A DNA stretch of 12,682 nucleotides from an uncultured Collinsella sp. (GTDB lineage: Bacteria > Actinomycetota > Coriobacteriia > Coriobacteriales > Coriobacteriaceae), in the NCBI GenBank assembly GCA_905197385.1, contig CAJJYO010000025.1:1-12682 (forward strand), given 5' to 3'. The translations under genes were made by a program, and so were the position numbers. Below the pieces are notes generated by a model. It had not been told where the DNA came from. It searched no databases and saw only the letters and a program-made list of their open reading frames with translations. Positions 6,851 through 12,682 of the stretch are shown piece after piece. Position 1 is the stretch's first letter; the number at the start of each line of letters is the position of its first letter.

Positions 6851-8116
6851 CTAGGCGGTCGGTGCGTTCCTAAACGTATAGTTGCCCGGAGAGCGCACAT
6901 TGATATAGGTTACGCCCTCTACCTGCGAAAGCAGCTTGGTCACGATGCGTTCTTTCTTGGCGATATCGTCCGAATCGCCCAGCGACACCTCGACGCCGTT
7001 GTCGAGATTTGCCGAGATAGCCTCAACAGAAGGCGTGGAAATATCCTTCACCTGGTCCAAGAACTCGCTCGAAAAACCGCGTGCGTAGTCCAGGCCGGCC
7101 TTGACGGCCTTGGAGCTCACCGCCCGACCCGAAACCGGTGCGACATCGGCCGAGACATCAGTCAACAGCACGGCGCCGTAGTGCTTGGCAAGCGCCAGGG
7201 CCGCATCGATGCCGGTCAGCGTTTTAGCACCCTCCCCCGATGTAATGACGTTCCCCTGGTCGTCCACCTCGACAGACGTCGACAGCGGAGCGATCCAGGT
7301 GTCATCGTCTCCGATAGCCCAGGCAAGGTCGTCGGAGCTGATATACGCAATGGCGAGAACCTTACGCTCCGTCGGCGTGATGATAAGGGTATGGGGAAAC
7401 TGGCGCTGGACATCCACACCCGAGACCCACGGGTTTTGCTTGAGGCCCTCGGTAATCTGATCGGGATCCACGTTAAAGAGCGACGTGTTCTCGGGAAGAC
7501 TGATGAGCTGCATGGCGTCGTGCTTGGTCACATGCTCGCTGCCATGAATCTGAATATCGGTGGCGGCGAACAAGCCGGAGTTGATGACGACGATGGCAAC
7601 AATGGCAAGTACGGCCAAGGCTGCCAGGATGCCGCCCGCGATTTTGCCCTTACCTTTAATGGCAGAAGCGACGTCGGTCGTCTTGCTTGCCATGGCACCA
7701 AGCGATGACAGAGGATTGATGCCCTTTTTTGCCGAAGACGCCTTGGCAGCGGGCACCGATGTCAGTGAACGCGGCTTAGCGCCAGCCAACGTACGGCCGG
7801 CATGCGGCGCACGAGCTCCCAGCGAAGGTCTGGGCGTCGCCATGGGTCGGGAGGTCTTGGTGCCCATCGCCGGCTTGGGCGTCACCGAAGGACGCGGAGC
7901 CGGACGACTCGTCTTTTTAGAAGCGGGGCGTCCTCCCAGCTGCGAGCCGACGACCGGGCGCTTGGCAGGACGAACGGGCCCAACAGACTTGGAGGGCATG
8001 GCGGGCTTATGTTGAGGCTGGGCAGGTGCGCCGGAACGCCCTCCGGCGCGGCGGAAGGTTGGTTTCGATGCTCTAGAAGCCGAGGAATTTAACTTCCGGT
8101 CTGAGCTCGATGCCAT
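6851..8116 (-). CDS. ftsQ: Cell division protein FtsQ / DivIB (POTRA domain)
   Basis: Single-pass divisome scaffold that links FtsL/FtsB-type proteins with the FtsW-PBP synthase at the septum. 421 residues, long for the family (roughly 250-310 is common). Seen: a cytoplasmic N-terminal region of about 155 residues, low in complexity and rich in Pro, Ala, Ser, Lys and Arg; one membrane helix at 159-179; a POTRA domain at about 185-255 (ATDIQIHGSEHVTKHD, NPWVSGVDVQRQFPHTLIITPTERK); then the FtsQ beta domain to the end (GVTYINVRSP). ATG at 8116 is preceded by GGGAGG with a short spacer. The start lies inside the murB end (44-base overlap), implying coupling. Position between murB and ftsZ and the topology support the call; the N-terminal sequence alone would not. 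Confidence 0.93.
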   Translation of the reverse strand: MASSSDRKLNSSASRASKPTFRRAGGRSGAPAQPQHKPAMPSKSVGPVRPAKRPVVGSQLGGRPASKKTSRPAPRPSVTPKPAMGTKTSRPMATPRPSLGARAPHAGRTLAGAKPRSLTSVPAAKASSAKKGINPLSSLGAMASKTTDVASAIKGKGKIAGGILAALAVLAIVAIVVINSGLFAATDIQIHGSEHVTKHDAMQLISLPENTSLFNVDPDQITEGLKQNPWVSGVDVQRQFPHTLIITPTERKVLAIAYISSDDLAWAIGDDDTWIAPLSTSVEVDDQGNVITSGEGAKTLTGIDAALALAKHYGAVLLTDVSADVAPVSGRAVSSKAVKAGLDYARGFSSEFLDQVKDISTPSVEAISANLDNGVEVSLGDSDDIAKKERIVTKLLSQVEGVTYINVRSPGNYTFRNAPTA

Positions 8117-8979
8117 ACGCCTCCCTCACCTTTCCGTGCACATGCCTGATAACCGCGGCCACGTCATCGGCCGAGGCGGTTCCGTTATTAACGATAAAAT
8201 TAGCGTGTACGGGCGAAACTTCCGCACCGCCAACCGAAAAACCCTTTAATCCACAATCCTCAATCAACCACGCTTGCGTCGGGCGGGTTGCGAAAGACCG
8301 ATCCGCAGGATGCACGGCCCATGGGCTGCGTGCGCTTGCGGCGCGTCAGGTACCGCTCCATGCGTTCGCGAATGTCGACCTTGGGCGCGGCCTTAAGCTT
8401 AAGCACGCACTCGAGAATGATCTCGTTACGCGGCAGGCTGCACTCGCGATACCCCCAAGCGATCTCGGATCCTGCATAGTGCTTAATACCGGACGCCGAA
8501 TCAAACGTGACCACGTCCTCGATAAGGGAGCCGATCCACTCGGTCCGCGTACCTGCGTTCATGGACACGGCGCCGCCGACCGAACCGGGAATACCGACCG
8601 CGAACTCAAGGCCCGAAAGCCCGCGCGACAAGGCGTCGTTGACCAAACGCGCGAACATCACGCCCGCACCAACGGTCAGCGTGCAGCCGTCCTCGGCAAC
8701 AACCGTGCGCTGAAACTCACGTCCCAGCGAAATAACGGCGCCGCGATAACCGGCATCGGCAACAAGCAGATTGGACCCCTTGCCGATAATCACCCACGGC
8801 ACCTGCTCGCGGTCGAGCACCGCCACGGCGCGACGCAGGGCATGGTAGCTATGGCACGTCACAAAGAGGTCGGCCTTGCCGCCGATACGATAGCTTGTAT
8901 GGCGTGCAAGACGTTCGTCCTCGACCACGTCCGTGTCGATCATGCCCGAAAGCGCCATGACGGCGTTAAACAGACCCAT
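8073..8979 (-). CDS. murB: UDP-N-acetylenolpyruvoylglucosamine reductase MurB, with apparent frameshift
   Basis: FAD enzyme that reduces UDP-GlcNAc-enolpyruvate to UDP-MurNAc with NADPH. The first frame (8979 to stop at 8260) covers the FAD domain: SYRIGGKADLF (29-39), IIGKGSNLLVAD (64-75), AVGIPGSVGGAVSMNAG (126-142), then SCGSVFRNPPDAS with the catalytic serine. It hits TGA just afterwards. The next frame carries the missing end, LIEDCGLKGFSVGGAEVSPVHANFIVNNG in family order, through RPEVKFLGF, which includes the likely catalytic Glu, to the TAG at 8073. The break lies at about 8268-8271; a net loss of two or five bases fits, and five best restores the family spacing between NPP and LIE. 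Rebuilt length is about 303 residues, normal for the type II form. The start lies five bases after murC. The gene is essential, so sequence error is more likely than true loss. Confidence 0.9.
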
Positions 8980-8984
8980 AGAGG

Positions 8985-10401
8985 TTAAGCGTCTTTCTTG
9001 GCAGTCAGATACTCGATGAACTCGGGGCCGACGGTCGTAACGTCGCCGGCACCCATGGTGAGCAGCAGGTCGCCCTCGCCCACGAGCTTCTCAAGCTCCT
9101 GGTTGAGCTCAAGACGGCTGGAGCAGTACACGACCTCCTTGCCGGGGTGCTTGGCGCGAACGGTATCTGCGAGCATCTTGGAGGTAACGCCCGGAATCGG
9201 CATCTCGCCGGCAGAGAACACATCGATCAGCAGCAGCTTATCGGCGTTGGCAAAGGCATCGGCAAAGTCATCGCACAGAGCCTGCAGGCGCGAATAGCGG
9301 TGCGGCTGGAACACGACGTCGACATGCTTGTAGCCCAGCGAAGAGGCAGCAGCGAGCGTCGCCTTGATCTCGGTGGGATGATGGCCGTAATCGTCAACCA
9401 CCGTGATGCCGTCGATATCGCCCACGTGGGTAAAGCGACGGCGGACACCCTCAAAACTCGAAAGTGCCTTAGCGGCGGCGTCGATATCGAGACCCAGGAC
9501 ATGGGCGACGGTCAAGACGGCCGTGGCGTTGAGCATGTTGTGACGACCGGGGTTGCTCTTAATCTCGACAGCGTGCTCGGTGCCGTCCTCAAAGCGAACG
9601 ATAAAGTCGCTCTGGATGCCCTTGACATCCGGATGCACGCAGACGATGTCGTTGTTCTCGGCAAAGCCATAGGAAAGCACATGACGGCCCGTCGACTTGG
9701 CGAGCTCGACCAGATGCGGGTCCTCGCCACAAACGATGACGGTACCGCTCTCTCCAACCAGGCCCATAAACTTGGCAAAGGTGGCCTCGATCTCCTCGAT
9801 GCCCGAGTAATGATCGAGATGGTCGGCCTCGACGTTGGTCACGATGACCACGTTGGGGTTCAGGAACAGGAACGAGCTGTCGGACTCGTCGGCCTCGGAC
9901 AAAATAGTCGCCCGAGCCGTTCTTGCCGTTGGTGTCGTAGCCCTCGACAATGCCACCGATTAAAAAGCTGGGGTCCAGACCCATGCGGTCGAGCATGGTG
10001 GCGCACATCGAAGAGGTCGTGGTCTTGCCGTGAGTACCGGCGACGGCGACGGTGGTGTAGCCGTGGCCCAGGGCCGAAAGCATCTTGGCACGGGGCCACA
10101 CGGGAATACCGAGCTCGCGGGCACGCACGAGCTCGGGGTTGGACTCGGGAATAGCGGTGGAGACCACAACCACGTCGGGCTTGACCTCGTCGATCGTCGC
10201 AGCCTCGTGGCCCACATGGACCTTCACGCCGGCGCGGGTAAGCTGGCGAATATAGCGCGACGTCTTAAGGTCAGAACCGGTAACGGTATAACCGCGCTCG
10301 TGCAGGACGAGAGCGATGCCGCTCATGCCGGCGCCGCCGATACCGATAAAGTGGGCGCTCTTGAACTCGGGCGCGGAGGTTGCAGTCTGGGAATCAGCCA
10401 T
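8985..10401 (-). CDS. murC: UDP-N-acetylmuramate--L-alanine ligase MurC, with apparent frameshift
   Basis: Cytoplasmic Mur ligase that adds L-Ala to UDP-MurNAc using ATP. First frame: FIGIGGAGMSGIA (18-30), TGSDLKTS (41-48), and ATP-binding loop GTHGKTTTSSM (122-132). After DYFV (residue 168, codon at 9898-9900) the frame changes: only one base lies before EADESDSSF, where relatives have one whole residue. This fits a two-base deletion; inserting two bases gives DYFV-x-EADESD. The second frame then runs through NVEADHLDHY, GHHPTEIKATL and FQPHRYSRLQAL to TAA at 8985. Rebuilt length is about 472 residues, normal. The start at 10401 is preferred because AAGGAG lies 11 bases upstream; an in-frame ATG at 10428 is upstream of that site. 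A 97-base gap separates it from murG, with no clear promoter or terminator. Confidence 0.92.
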
Positions 10402-10412
10402 GTGCTCGTGTA

Positions 10413-10418
10413 CTCCTT
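10413..10418 (-). promoter_or_regulatory. Ribosome binding site of murC (AAGGAG)
   Basis: AAGGAG with an 11-base spacer before ATG 10401, slightly long. It favours this start over the ATG at 10428, which has no purine-rich site. Confidence 0.6.
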
Positions 10419-10498
10419 GCGTAAACACTGCCTGTAACCCATTAACTGTACCGCACCTACCGCATCCGCGCGAGGGCGACCGGCGATATCCCGTCTAA

Positions 10499-11614
10499 CT
10501 AACGCAATCCCTCTACCGCGTCGGCCAAAAGTGCGGCGGCACGGTCCTGGGCCAAGCCACGCGCCGCCTGACGCATGGCATCACGCGCCGCAGCGTCATC
10601 GATCAGGTGCAGAAGCTCGTCGGCAAAGGCAGGGGCATCGATATCGGCATCGGCGCAAAGCACGCCGGCACCGGCATCGACCAGGTAGCGCGCATTCGTG
10701 GTCTGGTGGTCGGCCGTGGCGTGCGGATACGGCACGAGTACCGAGGGCACGGCAAGCGCGGCGATCTCGGCCACGCTCGAGGCACCGGAACGCGAGAGCA
10801 CCAAATCGGCCGCAGCCAGCATATCGCCCATGTTGTCGATGTAGGGCTGGACTCGATAGCGCTTCGCCTCCTCGGGCGTCAGCGCCAAAGCGCGCTCGGT
10901 CTCCTCAAAGCCGTCGGCACCCGTCGAATGCAAAATGTAGAGATTCTCGCGGGTCAGCAGCTCACTCTTGAGCGAGGCAACGCGCTCGTTGAGATGTTGG
11001 GCACCGAGTGAACCACCAAAGACGAGCAGAAGCGTCGCGTCCTCGGGCACACCGAGCGTCTTGCGACCGCGGGCGCGATCGCCCTCGATCACCGAACGGC
11101 GCACGGGATTGCCCGTCATGAGCACATGGTCGGGGTCGCCCTCGCGCTCAAAGACCGCGCGGGCCGCAGGTACCGAAATGCACACGCGGGCGGCATGTGA
11201 GTTCATCATCTTATTGGCCAGACCCGGAACAGAGTTCTGCTCGTGCAGCAGATACGGAACGCCGGCGTCCTTGCACCAACCCAGCAGCGGGACCTCAACG
11301 TAAGCACCAAAGCCGATAGCGGCATCGGGCTTACCGACCTTCGAGAAGTGACGGGCAAGCGCACGCTTCGCCTTGTTGACGCGCCACAGCGAGGTCAACG
11401 CCGTCCAGGGACGGGAGCGATCGAAGCCCGTGACCGTGATGGGCACAAAATCGAATCCGGCCTCGGGAACCAGACGGCCCTCGAGCTTGCGCGATTGGCC
11501 CACGAACACAACGTGATGACCGCGGTCACGCAGCTCCTCGGCCAAGGCGAGCGCGGGGTTGATATGTCCTGCCGTGCCGCCAGCTGCAATAGCAACGGTC
11601 ATCTTATCGGTCAT
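10499..11614 (-). CDS. murG: Undecaprenyl-PP-MurNAc-pentapeptide GlcNAc transferase MurG
   Basis: Membrane-associated GT-B glycosyltransferase that adds GlcNAc from UDP-GlcNAc to lipid I, giving lipid II on the inner face of the membrane. 371 residues from the chosen start. Seen: N-terminal glycine loop AAGGTAGHINPALALAEEL (10-28), the acceptor-side GFDRSRPW, HEQNSVPGLANKMM, the second glycine loop GGSLGAQHLNE, and the UDP-GlcNAc site SRSGASSVAEI followed by PSVLVPYP and ADHQTTNA. ATG at 11614 has AAGGG with a suitable spacer and overlaps the ftsW end by 11 bases; another in-frame ATG at 11602 would also work. An in-frame extension to 11647 has no support. It is intact, and it follows ftsW directly, as expected because both act on the lipid II pool. 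Confidence 0.98.
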   Translation of the reverse strand: MTDKMTVAIAAGGTAGHINPALALAEELRDRGHHVVFVGQSRKLEGRLVPEAGFDFVPITVTGFDRSRPWTALTSLWRVNKAKRALARHFSKVGKPDAAIGFGAYVEVPLLGWCKDAGVPYLLHEQNSVPGLANKMMNSHAARVCISVPAARAVFEREGDPDHVLMTGNPVRRSVIEGDRARGRKTLGVPEDATLLLVFGGSLGAQHLNERVASLKSELLTRENLYILHSTGADGFEETERALALTPEEAKRYRVQPYIDNMGDMLAAADLVLSRSGASSVAEIAALAVPSVLVPYPHATADHQTTNARYLVDAGAGVLCADADIDAPAFADELLHLIDDAAARDAMRQAARGLAQDRAAALLADAVEGLR

Positions 11615-12682
11615 GGTAATCCCTTCGTACACGCGGCCCCTGGTCATCGGTGCGCAAACGCGCCGACGGGTCCGAATTCAAATCGATTCGATTATATCCA
11701 CCGCCCGCATTACGAGGAGTGGGGCGCTGCGGACGACCTTGCGGCGCCATTCGCTGACGCGGACGGGCTGCCGGCTCGGTCGCAGAGCCATCCAGGACGG
11801 TAAAGCCGTTACGCGAAGATCGCTCGCCGCGCACGTGGGGCACGCCGGCGGTACTCTCATCCATAACGGCAAAGCTCTCGCGGCGACGGTCGTATTCATC
11901 GCGACGGGCGCTCTCATACGAAACGCGCAGGATCAGACCGGCGAGCATAAGCGACACAATAATCGACGAGCCGCCGTAGCTAATAAACGGCAGCGGCTTG
12001 CCCGTCATGGGAAACACATTGAGAATGCCCAGCGCGTTGATCAAAAACTGCACCGCAAGGATGACCGCGGAACCCGATGCCATAAGTGCTCCGCGACGGT
12101 CGGTCGCCTGCTCGGCAATACGAAACGCCGAGTAGATCAGCATCGCGAACACCAAGAAGAACAGCACGGTTCCGATAAAGCCAACTTCCTCGCCGATAAT
12201 AGCCAAGATGTAGTCGTTATGCGCCTCGGGCAAATACGAGTACTTCATGGTGGAGTTACCGATACCGCGACCGAACAGGCCGCCCGAGGCAAACGCCATA
12301 ATGGCAAGCGTGGCCTGATAGCCATCACCATATTCGTCTGCCCAAGGATTCCAAGCAACCTCGACACGCGTCATACGATACGGCTCGGCGATAAGGGCGA
12401 TCGCAATGACGGCGATGCCGGCAACGACCGTCCAAACGATATATTTGGGGTCCAATCCCGCAAACAACGCCATGCACATGAGGGTCAGCAAGATGATCAG
12501 AACGGTGCCAAAATCGGGCTGAACAAAAATCAGAAAGAGCGAAATGCCCAGGTAGACACCCATCTTGCGAAGAAACTCGTTGATGTTGCCGCCGGGCGAA
12601 AAGATGCGGTCGAGCATGATGGCCGAATACGCGATGGCGAACGGCTTTAAAAACTCAGACGGCTGGAACTGAATACCGGCGA
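11604..12682 (-). CDS. ftsW: Septal peptidoglycan glycosyltransferase FtsW (SEDS family), 5' end outside window
   Basis: Lipid II polymerase of the divisome, working with a class B PBP. The frame stays open through the window edge; 358 residues are visible. The first visible residues, GIQFQPSEFLK, are the conserved SEDS segment in the middle of the protein, so the N-terminal membrane helices are missing. Also seen: FVQPDFGT (52-59), GLFGRGIGNS (134-143), PEAHNDYILAIIGEEVGFIG (151-170) with Asp157 matching the catalytic aspartate, and PFISYGGSS (231-239). After the last helix there is a C-terminal cytoplasmic tail of about 105 residues, basic and Pro/Arg-rich, with two similar patches, ESFAVMDES (268-276) and NGFTVLDGS (291-299). 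The RodA paralogue is unlikely given the adjacent murG. Stop TAA overlaps the murG start by 11 bases. Confidence 0.95.
   Translation of the reverse strand, partial: AGIQFQPSEFLKPFAIAYSAIMLDRIFSPGGNINEFLRKMGVYLGISLFLIFVQPDFGTVLIILLTLMCMALFAGLDPKYIVWTVVAGIAVIAIALIAEPYRMTRVEVAWNPWADEYGDGYQATLAIMAFASGGLFGRGIGNSTMKYSYLPEAHNDYILAIIGEEVGFIGTVLFFLVFAMLIYSAFRIAEQATDRRGALMASGSAVILAVQFLINALGILNVFPMTGKPLPFISYGGSSIIVSLMLAGLILRVSYESARRDEYDRRRESFAVMDESTAGVPHVRGERSSRNGFTVLDGSATEPAARPRQRMAPQGRPQRPTPRNAGGGYNRIDLNSDPSARLRTDDQGPRVRRDYHDR

Noticed and set aside
6706..6900. Minus-strand 64-codon frame between ftsQ and ftsZ
   Set aside because: It starts inside the ftsQ end in another frame, has no Shine-Dalgarno sequence, and the peptide matches nothing I know. 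The region is better explained as ftsZ control DNA.
9895..9904. Programmed ribosomal frameshifting in murC
   Set aside because: TTTT-GTC-CGA lacks a slippery X-XXY-YYZ heptamer or a stop-codon pause, and the shift needed (+1 or -2) would leave the product one residue short or need an unusual event. A deletion in the sequence is simpler.
9147..10154. Plus-strand open frame of 335 codons opposite murC
   Set aside because: It crosses the murC break, ends in an Arg/Ser/Trp-rich stretch, and has no ribosome site. The opposite strand is clearly MurC.

Overview
The window is a block of housekeeping genes from a GC-rich bacterium. Every gene I can support reads on the minus strand, so transcription runs from position 12682 toward 1. 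The order in that direction is ftsW (cut by the window end), murG, murC, murB, ftsQ, ftsZ, a strong terminator, pgeF (yfiH family), pstS, pstC, pstA, pstB, phoU. Several features suggest an actinobacterium, most likely class Coriobacteriia (Collinsella-like): a division and cell-wall cluster with no ftsA between ftsQ and ftsZ, an FtsQ with a very long Pro/Ala/Lys/Arg-rich cytoplasmic tail, a FtsZ ending in an [12 protein letters not shown] peptide, and strong GGAGG ribosome sites. The taxon is an inference; no rRNA gene or other marker lies in the window.

Region 1 (about 6851-12682) is the distal half of a dcw (division and cell wall) cluster. FtsW is the septal peptidoglycan polymerase, MurG makes lipid II, MurC adds L-Ala to UDP-MurNAc, MurB makes UDP-MurNAc, and FtsQ is a divisome scaffold. 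The genes are packed with overlaps or short gaps, which suggests co-transcription and translational coupling. As given, both murC (near 9897) and murB (near 8268) are broken by small frame-changing indels. Both genes are normally essential and both rebuild to full family length when the frame is corrected, so error in the sequence is the leading explanation.

Region 2 (5442-6850) holds ftsZ with its own AT-rich 199-base upstream region, followed by a near-perfect intrinsic terminator at 5442-5470. This separates division genes from what follows.

Region 3 (1-5441) is a phosphate operon. Upstream of pgeF is a pair of 11-base direct repeats with the architecture of a Pho box, placed where a -35 element would sit. 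It is followed by pgeF (purine nucleoside phosphorylase of the laccase-domain family), which overlaps pstS by four bases (ATGA), then pstS-pstC-pstA-pstB-phoU, the complete high-affinity phosphate ABC importer and its regulator. No phoP/phoR (phoB) genes are in the window. Making a phosphorolytic nucleosidase the first gene of the phosphate operon is the most interesting biological arrangement here.

There are no tRNA or rRNA genes, mobile elements or CRISPR arrays that I can see. Bases 1-52, downstream of phoU, show no gene or terminator. I did not find evidence for a wholly new system; the points worth checking are the pgeF-pst regulatory unit, the two frameshifts, and several lineage-specific protein tails.
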